DNA of 64,000 bases, from NCBI RefSeq assembly GCF_018122595.1, contig NZ_JAGRQH010000007.1, positions 1-64,000 on the forward strand, read 5' to 3'. Both the position numbers and the translations under genes were made by a program. This stretch comes from Neokomagataea anthophila. Its GTDB lineage: Bacteria; Pseudomonadota; Alphaproteobacteria; Acetobacterales; Acetobacteraceae. Below the pieces are notes generated by a model, which searched no databases, was not told the origin of the DNA, and worked only from the letters and a program-made list of their open reading frames with translations. Positions 54,603 to 64,000 of the stretch are shown here, piece by piece (the stretch's first letter is position 1; every line of letters begins with the position of its first letter).

Positions 54603-55676
54603 TCACTTCACGTAAACGGTCGGCGTAACGGACAAGCCGAGCGCCAATGGAAGATGCGGGTCTAAACCACGATCAATCAAAATTTTAACCGGAATACGCT
54701 GAACGGTTTTCACAAAATTTCCCGTCGCATTTTCAGGTGGGAACGTGCTGAAATTTTCCCCTGAACCTAACTGGATAGAATCAATATGCCCATGCAGCTT
54801 CAGGTCAGGATATGCATCGACTTCCATGTCGACTTTCTGACCAATGCGCATACGCGTAATTTGAGTTTCTTTGAAGTTCGCAACAACCCACACTTCTGGC
54901 TGAACAATAGAAAAGAGCTTTTGTCCCGTTTGAACAAAATTACCTTGCTCAATACTACGCTCTGCAATCCAACCATCCTGCGGAGCGCGCACTTGTGTCC
55001 ACTCCATATTCAATTCAGCTTGCTTAAGCTGAGCCAAGGCAGAGGCCAGTGATGCTTCCTCTTGTGTCACACGTGCTGAAACATTGCTCAAATTAGCCGC
55101 CACGGGCTCAGCTTGCGTCATTTGGCCTTCAGCTTGCAAAACGCGTGCTCGTGCTTCTTCCAAAGCAGCATGGGCAGTATCAATATCCTGCTGTGACGTC
55201 GCTGCACGCGCTACAGTACGTTGCCGACGAAAATCTGCCTCGGCTTTCACAAGTTGCGCCTGCGCTGCCGCAAGGTTGCCTTTAGCTGTCACCAACTGAC
55301 CCGGGAAATTTTTCTGTGCTACAGCAACCTGCAAACGATAAGCATCAATATTGGCATTTGCTTGCTCTACCGCAGCTTGTGCTTTCTGCAGAGAGGCTCT
55401 GTAATCACGGTCATCTACCGTAAACAACAAGTCGCCACGGTGAACAAATTGATTATCATTAACCAATAAACGCGTGACATAACCATTCACATGAGCGGCA
55501 ATCGAAATTTTTCGCCCTTCTGTGTATGCATCATCTGTTTTATACTGATTTCGTGTCAGAAACACATAAAAACCAATCCCCACAATTGCGAGAATTACCA
55601 GAAGAATAAGAATAATCCGTCGTAAGGGATTAGACTTTTTCGGTGCTGAGCCTGACGGCTGATCATCCTGCGCCAT
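54603..55676 (-). CDS. HlyD/EmrA-family membrane-fusion adaptor
   Basis: A 357-aa periplasmic adaptor. One N-terminal membrane segment (IILILLVILAIVGIGFYVFL) is followed by a biotinyl-lipoyl-like half (HVNGYVTRLLVNDNQFVHRG), a long coiled coil (residues about 95-205) and the beta-barrel with VRAPQDGWIAERSIEQGNFV. ATG 55676 was chosen over 55697. It is first in the emrA-emrB-like pair, with the second TetR operator about 70 bp upstream. Confidence 0.93.
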   Translation of the reverse strand: MAQDDQPSGSAPKKSNPLRRIILILLVILAIVGIGFYVFLTRNQYKTDDAYTEGRKISIAAHVNGYVTRLLVNDNQFVHRGDLLFTVDDRDYRASLQKAQAAVEQANANIDAYRLQVAVAQKNFPGQLVTAKGNLAAAQAQLVKAEADFRRQRTVARAATSQQDIDTAHAALEEARARVLQAEGQMTQAEPVAANLSNVSARVTQEEASLASALAQLKQAELNMEWTQVRAPQDGWIAERSIEQGNFVQTGQKLFSIVQPEVWVVANFKETQITRMRIGQKVDMEVDAYPDLKLHGHIDSIQLGSGENFSTFPPENATGNFVKTVQRIPVKILIDRGLDPHLPLALGLSVTPTVYVK

Positions 55677-55746
55677 GTGGTCTCTTTTACACTCCAAAGA
55701 GCTTACAAATTTTTATGAAGGCCAGAAGGATGACACGAACACCCAA

Positions 55747-55769
55747 AATGACCGATCAGTTCGGTCATT
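55747..55769. promoter_or_regulatory. TetR operator upstream of the emrA-like gene
   Basis: A palindrome with arms AATGACCGA / TCGGTCATT and centre TCAGT. It shares TGACCGAyCAGTTCGGTCA with the site at 52278-52298. This strongly suggests a single TetR regulator acts at both ends of the cluster. Confidence 0.85.
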
Positions 55770-55929
55770 CTTTGCATATCATGTCGGAGGCAGCAAGCTC
55801 AAAAAACTACCGCGTTTCCTTCTCTACTCCTACCCAATACCAAGAAGAATAAAAGGATAATTCAGAATCTATTAATATCCCTTTGCCTATCCTCTAGCAG
55901 GCCATAATGCACTGACGGAGTCTAGAACA

Positions 55930-57444
55930 ATGTCCATGTCAATTAATACCAACAATGCTGCAATGGCAGCCCTACAGTCACTTAATCAAACATCTAACGA
56001 CCTCAGCAAAACGCAAAATGCTGTCTCTACCGGCAAAAAAGTAAACGATGCCTCTGACAACCCTGCCGTTTACGCCATCTCTCAAGGCATGAATGCACAA
56101 ATTTCAGGCCTGAGCGGTGTTTCAACCGGCCTACAGTTTGCCGGTCAGGTTTTAAATACCACCACGCAAGCAACAAGTTCAATCACTAGCAATCTTTCTA
56201 CTTTATCTAGCACCATTACGCAGGCCGCCAATAATGGTATGGATCAAAGCAAATTAAATAGCGCCATCAAATCAACACTCAGTTCCATCGATTCCGCTGC
56301 GAATACCGCAACCTTCCAAGGCGTCAACCTTCTCTCCGGCTCCACCGGAAATGGTGTGAATTATAACTCCATTTCCGCAGCCCAGGACGTTAGCGGCAAT
56401 CTTTTCACGCAAAATGGATTTAATGCCACGTCCGCAGGTCTTGGACTTCAAGGGCTGAGCACCTCTATGAATGGTGTTTCTATCAGCAATCCGGGCACCC
56501 TTTCTGGCGCAAGCAGTAGCGCCAGCGTACTACAAGTGCAGAACCAAGCCCAAGCAAGCAACACTGGAGCCGCGGGAAACCCAGCCGTTACCACGTCCTT
56601 TGTTCTCGATAGCAAGCCAGGCGATTCCACAGGTGCATCAGGCACTGTTTCCAGCATGATTACCGATGCACTCACATCTGGAAGCAACCTGAGCGTGAGC
56701 ATGACAGGCGGCACACTCAGTGTTACGGACGGGAACAATAAAAGTGCTATCGCTTCCACGACCACGAGTTCAGATGGAACAACATCTTACAAGCTCACAA
56801 ATGGTGACAGCATTCAATCGCAAGCCGATGCCTCCGGCAATATGACCTACACCGTTGCCAAGGGTGGCGATGTTGATGCGAATGGCAACGTTAGAGCCAT
56901 GAGCAAAATTGTCGATGTTGATATTAGCAAAGCTGATTCTGCTGGCTCTACAGCTCAGCAAAATAACGCAAAAGAATCCTCACTCGTCACAGCCATTAAT
57001 AACGCTGGCTTTGGCGCACAAACAAACAATGATGGCTCCATCACCATGGCCGGTGGCAACCTTGATGCTACAAATAGCAGCGTCAAAATGGGAACCTATA
57101 CCGCGGGATCAAAAGGTAGTGCAGGAACAGTATCCTCTAGCGCCAGCACCTCACAAACAAGTGGGACCTCCGTGGTACAATTAGCTGTTGGTGCCGCACT
57201 TTCCAGTATTGAGCGTATCTCTTCGAAAATGGGCGTGGCGACAAACTCCGTCACCCAGCTTCAATCTTCTACCTCTTCATTATCCGACTCACTCACATCC
57301 GGCGTAGGCGCGCTCACAGACGCTGACATGGCGGCCGAGAGCGCAAAACTCACATCACTGCAAACGAAACAACAACTTGCGGTACAATCACTATCAATTG
57401 CCAACTCGCAGTCTTCACAAATTATGAGCCTGTTCCGCGGCTAA
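55930..57444 (+). CDS. Flagellin
   Basis: A 504-aa filament subunit. The N-terminal D0/D1 helices cover about residues 1-130 (SINTNNAAMAALQSLNQTSN, STGKKVNDASDNPAVYAISQ). The C-terminal D1/D0 helices cover about 417-504, ending in SIANSQSSQIMSLFRG. The middle (about 150-410) is a variable surface domain rich in Ser, Thr, Gly, Ala and Asn, unlike any fold I recognise. Compared with typical alphaproteobacterial flagellins (270-400 aa) it is long. It is followed by a strong hairpin and flaF, so motility is likely. Confidence 0.95.
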   Translation: MSMSINTNNAAMAALQSLNQTSNDLSKTQNAVSTGKKVNDASDNPAVYAISQGMNAQISGLSGVSTGLQFAGQVLNTTTQATSSITSNLSTLSSTITQAANNGMDQSKLNSAIKSTLSSIDSAANTATFQGVNLLSGSTGNGVNYNSISAAQDVSGNLFTQNGFNATSAGLGLQGLSTSMNGVSISNPGTLSGASSSASVLQVQNQAQASNTGAAGNPAVTTSFVLDSKPGDSTGASGTVSSMITDALTSGSNLSVSMTGGTLSVTDGNNKSAIASTTTSSDGTTSYKLTNGDSIQSQADASGNMTYTVAKGGDVDANGNVRAMSKIVDVDISKADSAGSTAQQNNAKESSLVTAINNAGFGAQTNNDGSITMAGGNLDATNSSVKMGTYTAGSKGSAGTVSSSASTSQTSGTSVVQLAVGAALSSIERISSKMGVATNSVTQLQSSTSSLSDSLTSGVGALTDADMAAESAKLTSLQTKQQLAVQSLSIANSQSSQIMSLFRG

Positions 57445-57456
57445 TATAAAATGCTT

Positions 57457-57488
57457 TTTATCGGTATCGACAGGTCGGTACCGATAAA
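57457..57488 (+). other. Long hairpin between flagellin and flaF
   Basis: A 14-bp stem (TTTATCGGTATCGA pairing with TCGGTACCGATAAA, one G-U pair) with loop CAGG, starting 13 bases after the flagellin stop. No T-run follows. It may be a 3' stabiliser or partial terminator that sets the flagellin/FlaF ratio. Confidence 0.75.
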
Positions 57489-57518
57489 CTCCCCCCCCTT
57501 TTGAAGGAGAAACGTGGC

Positions 57519-57911
57519 GTGAATTACGCGGCGTCACAGTATCAAGCGCAATCTGGAGGATATCTTTCCTCCCGAGAAATAGAGGCTATGGCCTTTCGTC
57601 ATATTAATACACTCATGACACAAGCCCAAACACCCGAAGAGCGACATCATGCCCTGCATCAGAACCAAAAATTATGGGGTATTCTCCTGCATAGCTTACA
57701 GCGAAAAGATTGCCCGCTAGATTCCGTTTTACAAAAAGACTTATTAACTCTGAGTACATGGTCTTTAAAACAATCAAATGATGCTATGATGCGCCCACTG
57801 AGCTTAGAACCACTCATCGACATTAATCACGATATGATTGCCGGACTTTCTAGCATATCGCACAATGCTCCACCCCATCAGCCTACGAAAAGCTTCGCTT
57901 TCACAGGCTGA
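57519..57911 (+). CDS. flaF: Flagellar biosynthesis regulator FlaF
   Basis: FlaF (130 aa) is an alphaproteobacterial protein needed for flagellin synthesis or secretion; in Caulobacter it acts opposite FlbT on flagellin. The family region includes YAASQYQAQSGGYLSSREIE, HHALHQNQKLWGILLHSLQR and LLTLSTWSLKQSNDA. The GTG 57519 start has AAGGAG 9 nt upstream. The flbT gene is not in the window. Confidence 0.85.
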   Translation: MNYAASQYQAQSGGYLSSREIEAMAFRHINTLMTQAQTPEERHHALHQNQKLWGILLHSLQRKDCPLDSVLQKDLLTLSTWSLKQSNDAMMRPLSLEPLIDINHDMIAGLSSISHNAPPHQPTKSFAFTG

Positions 57912-57929
57912 TGAAAGGTGACCGAGTCA

Positions 57930-59954
57930 TTACGGATGAGCAGTAGATACTGCCAAAGTATTATCACTACGGTCCACATCCGGAATCATAACGTCCGGGT
58001 CCAAAGTTGCCGACACCACCTTTTTCTCTACCGGTAACGTCAACACCACAGCACTATCCTGACGCCACGTCTCGGTTGGAAGGATACGGTCACTCATCGT
58101 GCCATCTGCGTACTGCAAGCGCAGATGGACCGGCAGAGGCAAGTTACCATAATTCGCCACCCCAACTTTCACCTGACCATTTGTCTGCATTTTCAACATG
58201 GTAACAGCATAATCAGGGGCTGCATTCTCAAAATACCAGCCACGCCAAAACCAACCTAAATCCTCACCCCCTTCACTCTCCATAATCCGGAAAAAGTCTG
58301 ATGGTGATGGATGACGATACGCCCATTCGGCAATATAGCGCCGGAACGCTGCATCAAAACGCTGCGGACCTAAAATCTGTTCTCGCAAGAGCTTTAATCC
58401 ATATGCCCCTTTGAAATAACTTATAGAGTGACGATACGTTTCAGAAATATCATCAGCAGCCATCATCAATGAAGGAGCATGACTATCTTGTAGCACTGGC
58501 ACTATGTCATGAGCGGGATTGCCTGTTTGCGGCGAAAATTCAGGATCTTTCTTGGGAGCAAATTCTCCGTGATTAAAGTGATCCGATGCATAAGCGTCAA
58601 TAAAGGTATTAAAACCTTCATCCATAAAAGCATTACGCCGTTCATCTGTGCCAACAAGCATAGGAAACCAATCGTGGCCAATCTCGTGCGTCGTAATCCA
58701 GAATAATTCTGGATCGCGCTCATGCATGCCGTCAAAAACAATACCGGGATATTCCATTCCCGCACCGTAGCCTCCGACATTAATGGCATTAGGCCATGGG
58801 TAAACAAACCACTGTGACGAGAAATACTCAATTGCGTGCTTCACATAATCCGTTGACCGATCCCAACCATGAGGAGAAATTCCCTCACGCGGGTAAACAG
58901 ACATCGCCAACCGAGGCTGCTTTGCATAACCAGGCCATGGTGAAACATCTGGTAAATTAATCCGCTCGGCATCCCACAAAAATGCCGGTGAGGTGGCAAA
59001 AGAAACATCTCGTGTATTTTGCATTGCAAAATGCCACGTTGCCTCACCACTCAATTTCTTATGACTGGAAGGAGTTGTTACATCATGCAAATCACGAATC
59101 AAGATTCGCTTTTCGCTTCCGGCCGCTTGTGTCAAGCGCGCCCGCTCTGTCTCAGTCAAAACATCAACGGGATTAAGCAAAGCGCCAGACCCCACTACCG
59201 TAAAGTTCCACGGAACCGTCACGGAGTAATCAAAATTTCCGTACTCTAAGAAAAATTCTTGCTCCAAATAGGGCAGTGTATTCCATCCACGCCGATCATC
59301 ATAAACACTCAGACGTGGATACCACTGCGCCATTTCAAATACATCACCATCCTGGGCTTTAGAAACGGCGGTGCGCCCTCCCCATGTACCCGGAATAGTG
59401 TAATGCCATTGAATCCGAAAGTTGACTTTTTGATGTGGCAAAATCGCGTGAGACAGCTTTAACTGCAGACGAGTATCAGAGACTAAATATGCCTGCCCCG
59501 TTTCTATTCCACCACTCGTTTCACAAACTTTCTCTAATACCATTCCTTCAGATGTTTCCGAAGGCACAACACCCGCTATATTAGAGCGTGAATCTGCTCG
59601 ATATCGATTTTGCTCAAGCTGTAACCACACAACATCCAAAGTATCCGGACTATTATTCGTATATGTAATAGTTTCATCACCATTCAACCGATGATGAACG
59701 GCATCCAGATGCGCTTTAATCTTATAGTCAACTTGATTTTGCCAATAATGTGGCCCCGGAACCCCGCTTCCAGCGCGATATACATTCGGCGCATCAGGCA
59801 GACTAAAAGGAGCAAAAATAGCATGTGGATCTGCAAGAGGCTTAGCAACAAGAGGCATAATATTGAGTATACCCACGGCACATAAAGACGTGCTGCTTAA
59901 CACACGAGCATGTTTTTTCAGCCGCGAAGAAAGCTGTATAAAATAAGCCTGCAT
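57930..59954 (-). CDS. M1-family metallopeptidase
   Basis: A 674-aa zinc aminopeptidase-like enzyme. An N-terminal signal or membrane segment (LSSTSLCAVGILNIMPLVA) suggests export. The substrate-recognition GAGMEYPGIVFDG replaces GAMEN. The zinc site is THEIGHDWF (HExxH) with the third ligand Glu in FMDEGFNTFIDAY. The C-terminal 90 residues form a beta-domain (VGVANYGNLPLPVHLRLQY). ATG 59954 was chosen; the frame is open to 60017. It is a single gene, convergent with flaF. Confidence 0.88.
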   Translation of the reverse strand: MQAYFIQLSSRLKKHARVLSSTSLCAVGILNIMPLVAKPLADPHAIFAPFSLPDAPNVYRAGSGVPGPHYWQNQVDYKIKAHLDAVHHRLNGDETITYTNNSPDTLDVVWLQLEQNRYRADSRSNIAGVVPSETSEGMVLEKVCETSGGIETGQAYLVSDTRLQLKLSHAILPHQKVNFRIQWHYTIPGTWGGRTAVSKAQDGDVFEMAQWYPRLSVYDDRRGWNTLPYLEQEFFLEYGNFDYSVTVPWNFTVVGSGALLNPVDVLTETERARLTQAAGSEKRILIRDLHDVTTPSSHKKLSGEATWHFAMQNTRDVSFATSPAFLWDAERINLPDVSPWPGYAKQPRLAMSVYPREGISPHGWDRSTDYVKHAIEYFSSQWFVYPWPNAINVGGYGAGMEYPGIVFDGMHERDPELFWITTHEIGHDWFPMLVGTDERRNAFMDEGFNTFIDAYASDHFNHGEFAPKKDPEFSPQTGNPAHDIVPVLQDSHAPSLMMAADDISETYRHSISYFKGAYGLKLLREQILGPQRFDAAFRRYIAEWAYRHPSPSDFFRIMESEGGEDLGWFWRGWYFENAAPDYAVTMLKMQTNGQVKVGVANYGNLPLPVHLRLQYADGTMSDRILPTETWRQDSAVVLTLPVEKKVVSATLDPDVMIPDVDRSDNTLAVSTAHP

Positions 59955-60084
59955 ACTCAATCTTATCTTTTCATTTTTTGTTACCGATACCCTCTTTGAA
60001 AAAAGAGGCGAGCTCATGGGATATTTATCACATTAGCCCGCCCACGTATATCATTACGGTTTATTTATAAAGCGTATTATAATG

Positions 60085-60825
60085 CTATATCAGGTCTTCC
60101 AAACCACGCAAGTACGCCCCCAAATCAACACGTAAAGGCATAAGATAAGCATTATCTTCAGCCTCCCGAATAAGCGCCAACATAGTCCGGGCCAGCTTAA
60201 TATTCCCATCCAGAGACAAGTCGTAATCCTGAGGAAAAACAATACGATTTACACGCGTCCAATACGCACGAGATTTCTCACCCAGAACAGGTGAAATCCC
60301 CCAAAAAACCGTTTCGTCACGCATCCAATCCATGCAAAGGCGCAGCATATTTACATCAAATAAGGGTTGCGTAAAAAAACCCTTCGCACCTGCATCTTTT
60401 TTACGCTTTACTTCCTCAAGTTCCTGCCACGGCGCACGGCGGTACGGATCGAACACCGCATATACATCCAAATGAGGCGCTTCACGCTTGTATCGCGCAA
60501 TAACATCTACCGAACTCTGAGGATATGTTTTGTGCCCTTCTGGAGCAGGGTCACCCGCCACAACCAACACTGCCTTCAACTCTACACTATGAGCCCCCGG
60601 CAACGGTGCATCAGGGTCCACATCAATCGCACGAACATGTGGAATACTCTCTACCCCAGTTCCACCCACAACAGCTTCGGCGGCACGATAGCTCCGCACA
60701 TCAAAGCGCAACAGATCTGGAATGTTCAAAAGATCCAATTGCGGCAGAATACGCCTAGAAAGAGCTACATCCTCTAACAAAGCCTCAAGAGTACGCGGAA
60801 CCAGCTCTAAGGAAACCCGCGTCAT
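60085..60825 (-). CDS. metF: Methylenetetrahydrofolate reductase-like protein
   Basis: A 246-aa TIM-barrel protein related to methylenetetrahydrofolate reductase, which makes 5-methyl-THF for methionine synthesis. Seen segments: [13 protein letters not shown] at the N-terminus, [14 protein letters not shown], and [20 protein letters not shown] (the barrel strand with the folate/flavin pocket). It is shorter than E. coli MetF (296 aa), and the N-terminal catalytic Glu region is unusual, so the enzymatic assignment is moderate. It overlaps folD by 4 bp, which supports a role in one-carbon metabolism. Confidence 0.78.
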   Translation of the reverse strand: MTRVSLELVPRTLEALLEDVALSRRILPQLDLLNIPDLLRFDVRSYRAAEAVVGGTGVESIPHVRAIDVDPDAPLPGAHSVELKAVLVVAGDPAPEGHKTYPQSSVDVIARYKREAPHLDVYAVFDPYRRAPWQELEEVKRKKDAGAKGFFTQPLFDVNMLRLCMDWMRDETVFWGISPVLGEKSRAYWTRVNRIVFPQDYDLSLDGNIKLARTMLALIREAEDNAYLMPLRVDLGAYLRGLEDLI

Positions 60826-61733
60826 GACGCGTCACCATTCTTCAACAGAGCCTGAGTAACTCGTGCCGCCTGAAGGGTATTATGTAGCAAACATGCGATT
60901 GTCATCGGCCCCACCCCACCAGGTACAGGCGTAATATGCCCTGCAACATGGCGCGCTTCATCAAAAGCAACATCCCCGACTAAACGAGTCCGCCCTTCGT
61001 GGGTCGGTACACGTGTAATCCCCACATCAATAACTGTTGCACCAGGCTTAATCCAATCACCACGCACGAGGCCATGCTTACCAGTAGCCACAACCAGAAT
61101 GTCACCTGTACGTGCTAGACCTCGTATATCCTGCGTATGAATATGCCCGACCGACACTGTGCAGTTTTCTCGTAAGAGCAACTGAGCCATTGGTTTGCCC
61201 ACCAAGTTTGATGCACCAATCACAACGGCATGCTTGCCCGTTAAATCCTTATGTACGGATTTCAACAGCATCAAACACCCAAGCGGAGTACATGGAACAA
61301 TTCCATCCATCCCCAGCGCTAGTCTTCCCGCATTCACTTCCCCGAGACCATCAACGTCTTTATGCGGTGCGATAGCATTCGTCACAACTACAGGGTCAAT
61401 CTGCTTAGGCAAAGGTAATTGCACCAGAACACCATGAATACGTGGGTTCGCATTAAGCTGGGCAATCAAATCAAGCAATTCATCCTGGGACGTACTCTCC
61501 GGCAGCATATGCATAAAAGAACGCATACCGGCACGGTGTGTCTGAATAGCTTTATTCTTCACGTACACTTCAGATGCAGGGTCATTACCGACCAAAACCA
61601 CTGCCAAACCTGGCAGGGGGTTCCCTTGTTCAATGAAAGCTGCAACATCTTGACCGATCTTCTCGGTTAACGCGCGTGCAATAGCTTTACCGTCAATGAG
61701 TTGACCGGCCTGCTCTGAAGGATGGGTGCTCAT
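60822..61733 (-). CDS. folD: Bifunctional methylenetetrahydrofolate dehydrogenase/cyclohydrolase
   Basis: FolD (303 aa) interconverts 5,10-methylene-THF, 5,10-methenyl-THF and 10-formyl-THF. The catalytic Lys is in [16 protein letters not shown] (YxxxK). [14 protein letters not shown] and the NADP-binding [16 protein letters not shown] follow, and [16 protein letters not shown] ends the domain. Length is standard. It is upstream of, and coupled to, the metF-like gene. Confidence 0.96.
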   Translation of the reverse strand: MSTHPSEQAGQLIDGKAIARALTEKIGQDVAAFIEQGNPLPGLAVVLVGNDPASEVYVKNKAIQTHRAGMRSFMHMLPESTSQDELLDLIAQLNANPRIHGVLVQLPLPKQIDPVVVTNAIAPHKDVDGLGEVNAGRLALGMDGIVPCTPLGCLMLLKSVHKDLTGKHAVVIGASNLVGKPMAQLLLRENCTVSVGHIHTQDIRGLARTGDILVVATGKHGLVRGDWIKPGATVIDVGITRVPTHEGRTRLVGDVAFDEARHVAGHITPVPGGVGPMTIACLLHNTLQAARVTQALLKNGDAS

Positions 61734-61819
61734 AGGGGGCTCCGGATGACAAAAAGGCTAAGGATAGGTACGATAAAAACCCCGACCACACTTTCGGTCG
61801 CGATATCAAGGATGTTTCC

Positions 61820-62884
61820 GTGCCTGAGGACATACGCAAGAACTTCTCCAGTGACAACGTCGTTCGGGTATGCCCCGAAGTCATGCAAGCGCTTGTGGAA
61901 GCCAATAATGGCAGTGCATCCGCCTATGGCAACGATTCACATACGGACCTACTGAACACACGCTTTGGCGAAATTTTTGAAACAGAAGTGGCAGTTTTCC
62001 CCATTGTCACGGGTACTGCGAGTAATAGTCTCGCCCTTTCTGCCCTAGTCTCTCCCTTTGGATCTGTCATCTGTGACCAGGTCGCACATATCCAGAATGA
62101 CGAAGGTGGCGCGCCTGAGTTTTTTATGCATGGCGCAAAAATCGTGACAGTCCCGTCTTCAAACGGACTCATGCAGGTTGATGTATTGCAAAAAACCATA
62201 CATGAGAAAAAAGCAGCCGGCCTCCTTGCCCCCCCCATTCACGCACTCTCTTTAACGCAGACGAATGAATGGGGAATCGTTTACCAACCACCCCACCTCA
62301 CCGCCTTAAGTGCTGCCGCTCATGCAGAAGGATTAAGCGTGCATCTAGATGGAGCACGCTTAGGAAATGCTATCGCCGCGCTAAACTGCACTCCGGCAGA
62401 GACTACATGGAAAGCTGGCATTGATGTCCTCACTTTTGGAGGGACAAAAAACGGTGCCATGGCCGCGGAAGCTGTAATCTTTTTCCTAAACGAGCGAACA
62501 CGCCCCCATATTCAAGATTTTCAACGCCGCATTAAACGCAGTGGGCATTTATGGTCTAAACATCGCTATCTCAGCGTACAACTTCTCGCCCTTTTAGAAG
62601 GCAACCTCTGGTTACGTAATGCAGCACATGCCAACAGAATGGCACAACGTCTTAGTAACGGGCTAAAAAAACATCCATCTATAACCTTAGCTTATCCGAC
62701 AGAAAGCAATGAGGTTTTTGTTACCCTACCAAATGCCACAATCAATACATTAGAAAAAGCTGGATTTGGTTTTTATCGTTGGCCAACACCACCGCACATA
62801 AGCGGGACGATGATCCGACTGGTTACAAGTTTTGATACTCGTGAAAAAGATGTGGATGCATTTTTATCCCACATATTTCCATAA
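61820..62884 (+). CDS. ltaE: Low-specificity threonine aldolase
   Basis: A 354-aa PLP enzyme that splits threonine or allo-threonine into glycine and acetaldehyde. The N-terminal NFSSDNVVRVCPEVMQALVE is typical, and TGTASNSLALSALVSPFGSV follows (ends given only in part). The active-site His/Asp are in VHLDGARLGNA, and the PLP Lys is in VLTFGGTKNGAMAAE. The GTG 61820 start has AAGGA 8 nt upstream. It is divergent from folD; glycine produced could feed the one-carbon pool. Confidence 0.92.
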   Translation: MPEDIRKNFSSDNVVRVCPEVMQALVEANNGSASAYGNDSHTDLLNTRFGEIFETEVAVFPIVTGTASNSLALSALVSPFGSVICDQVAHIQNDEGGAPEFFMHGAKIVTVPSSNGLMQVDVLQKTIHEKKAAGLLAPPIHALSLTQTNEWGIVYQPPHLTALSAAAHAEGLSVHLDGARLGNAIAALNCTPAETTWKAGIDVLTFGGTKNGAMAAEAVIFFLNERTRPHIQDFQRRIKRSGHLWSKHRYLSVQLLALLEGNLWLRNAAHANRMAQRLSNGLKKHPSITLAYPTESNEVFVTLPNATINTLEKAGFGFYRWPTPPHISGTMIRLVTSFDTREKDVDAFLSHIFP

Positions 62885-62927
62885 GAAATATTGTGGAGGC
62901 TTCTCCCAGGAAGCCTCCACAATCACA

Positions 62928-64000
62928 TCATAGCGCGACAAAAATTTGCGCAATAGCCGCCTGCGCTTCATCCTGAATAGCCTTCAGGTGCTCTGCACTT
63001 TTAAAGCTTTCAGCATAAATTTTGTACACATTTTCCGTTCCGGAGGGACGAGCTGCAAACCAGCCATTATCCGTCGTCACTTTCAAGCCGCCAATCGCAG
63101 CATCATTACCCGGCGCCCGTGTTAGCTTTGCCGTTACAGGGTCACCTGCCAATACATCCAACGGAAATTGCTCAGGTGACAATTTAGACAGCTTTGCTTT
63201 CTGCTCTGGGTCTGCCGGCGCATCAATACGCGCATAAAATGGCGTACCCAAACGAGCCGTTAGCTCATGATAATGAGCACTAGGGTTTTTACCCGTACGA
63301 GCCGTAATTTCCGCCGCTAAAAGATCAAGTACCAAGCCATCTTTATCCGTCGTCCATACGGAACCATCACGACGCAAGAATGTGGCTCCAGCGCTTTCTT
63401 CTCCGCCAAAACCAAGAGACCCATCCATCAAACCGGGCACAAACCACTTGAGGCCAACAGGAACTTCAACGAGCTTCCGGCCCATTTCCGCTGCTACACG
63501 ATCAATAAGACCGCTGCTTACCAAAGTCTTCCCCACCCCTAAATCCGCCTTCCAATCCGGGCGATTACGGTACAAATACGACACTGCAACAGCGAGATAA
63601 TGATTGGGATTCAGCAAGCCATCTGGAGCAGCAACAATTCCATGTCGATCCGCATCCGTATCATTAGCAAAGGCAACATCAAACCGATCCTTTAATTCGA
63701 TCAGCCGTGCCATTGCGTACGGGGAAGAACAATCCATGCGGATCTTTCCATCCCAATCAGCCGTCATGAAACTAAACGTTGCATCCACAGTATCACTGAC
63801 AATTTCAGCATTAAGACCATACTGCTCTACAATGCGTGGCCAATACCGGACAGCGGCTCCACCCAAAGGATCAATACCAATTTTAACTTGAGCATCCCTA
63901 ATAGCGTCCATGTCGATAACCGACACAAGATCATCTACGTAGGGCGTTATAAAATCATAACCCTGAACACAGGTTGATTGGCTTGCTGTAGCAAACGGCA
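62928..64000 (-). CDS. pgm: Phosphoglucomutase, 5' end beyond the window
   Basis: The last 357 codons or so of an alpha-D-glucose phosphoglucomutase (full length usually about 545 aa), interconverting glucose-1-phosphate and glucose-6-phosphate. The frame remains open to the right edge (residues [18 protein letters not shown] at the border). Visible motifs: metal-binding DTDADRHGI, the sugar-specificity GGEESAG, and the phosphate-binding [16 protein letters not shown]. The catalytic Ser loop is outside the window. It is convergent with the threonine aldolase gene. Confidence 0.94.
   Translation of the reverse strand, partial: PFATASQSTCVQGYDFITPYVDDLVSVIDMDAIRDAQVKIGIDPLGGAAVRYWPRIVEQYGLNAEIVSDTVDATFSFMTADWDGKIRMDCSSPYAMARLIELKDRFDVAFANDTDADRHGIVAAPDGLLNPNHYLAVAVSYLYRNRPDWKADLGVGKTLVSSGLIDRVAAEMGRKLVEVPVGLKWFVPGLMDGSLGFGGEESAGATFLRRDGSVWTTDKDGLVLDLLAAEITARTGKNPSAHYHELTARLGTPFYARIDAPADPEQKAKLSKLSPEQFPLDVLAGDPVTAKLTRAPGNDAAIGGLKVTTDNGWFAARPSGTENVYKIYAESFKSAEHLKAIQDEAQAAIAQIFVAL

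Overview
The window looks like chromosome of an acetic acid bacterium (Acetobacteraceae, Alphaproteobacteria). The evidence is an F1-ATPase operon without F0 genes, a MucR-type regulator, FlaF beside flagellin, a DUF3035 lipoprotein after lspA, an Fe(II)/2OG hydroxylase beside a TonB receptor, and a three-subunit periplasmic GMC dehydrogenase of the gluconate/ketogluconate/sorbitol type. Base composition is moderate, near 50% G+C by eye. The genus cannot be fixed from the sequence alone; the Gluconobacter/Acetobacter neighbourhood is plausible.

Layout. 1-5 kb: atpHAGDC (minus strand) with a terminator. 5.3-6.5 kb: tRNA-Gly, then tRNA-Trp-secE-nusG closed by a terminator. 6.5-10.3 kb: pqiABC membrane-lipid transport operon. 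10.5-17.5 kb: tRNA-Thr, mutL, and ileS-lspA-DUF3035, then a Sel1-repeat protein. 17.5-23.2 kb: two TonB-dependent receptors facing each other, one with a PKHD hydroxylase and a likely Fur box. 23.6-27.9 kb: a packed minus-strand run recX, CHAP lipoprotein, tatA, mtnB, mtnD, mtnC, ribF. 28-34.8 kb: a D-aminopeptidase-like hydrolase, then argD-argF-hslO, an unrecognised protein and a lipoprotein. 34.9-38.8 kb: dehydrogenase small, FAD and cytochrome c subunits. 39.0-40.1 kb: a pesticin/T4-type muramidase overlapping a small secreted partner, the best candidate for an undescribed toxin-immunity pair. 40.2-48.4 kb: lipoprotein, phosphatase, XRE regulator, lnt, olsB-like acyltransferase, fur, mucR, tusA-like, rimI, tsaB, nitroreductase and nfuA. 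48.4-50.6 kb: a two-component system. 50.7-55.7 kb: a tripartite drug-efflux system (NodT outer-membrane lipoprotein, MFS pump, HlyD adaptor) with a TetR repressor and two nearly identical palindromic operators. 55.9-57.9 kb: flagellin and FlaF. 58-64 kb: M1 aminopeptidase, metF-like and folD, threonine aldolase, and a phosphoglucomutase cut by the right edge.

Most of the window is housekeeping. No insertion sequence, CRISPR array or integrase was seen. The points of interest are the muramidase/partner pair, the two-operator TetR circuit, the unrecognised gene coupled to hslO, the His-rich Fur-linked receptor, and several perfect hairpins in intergenic positions.
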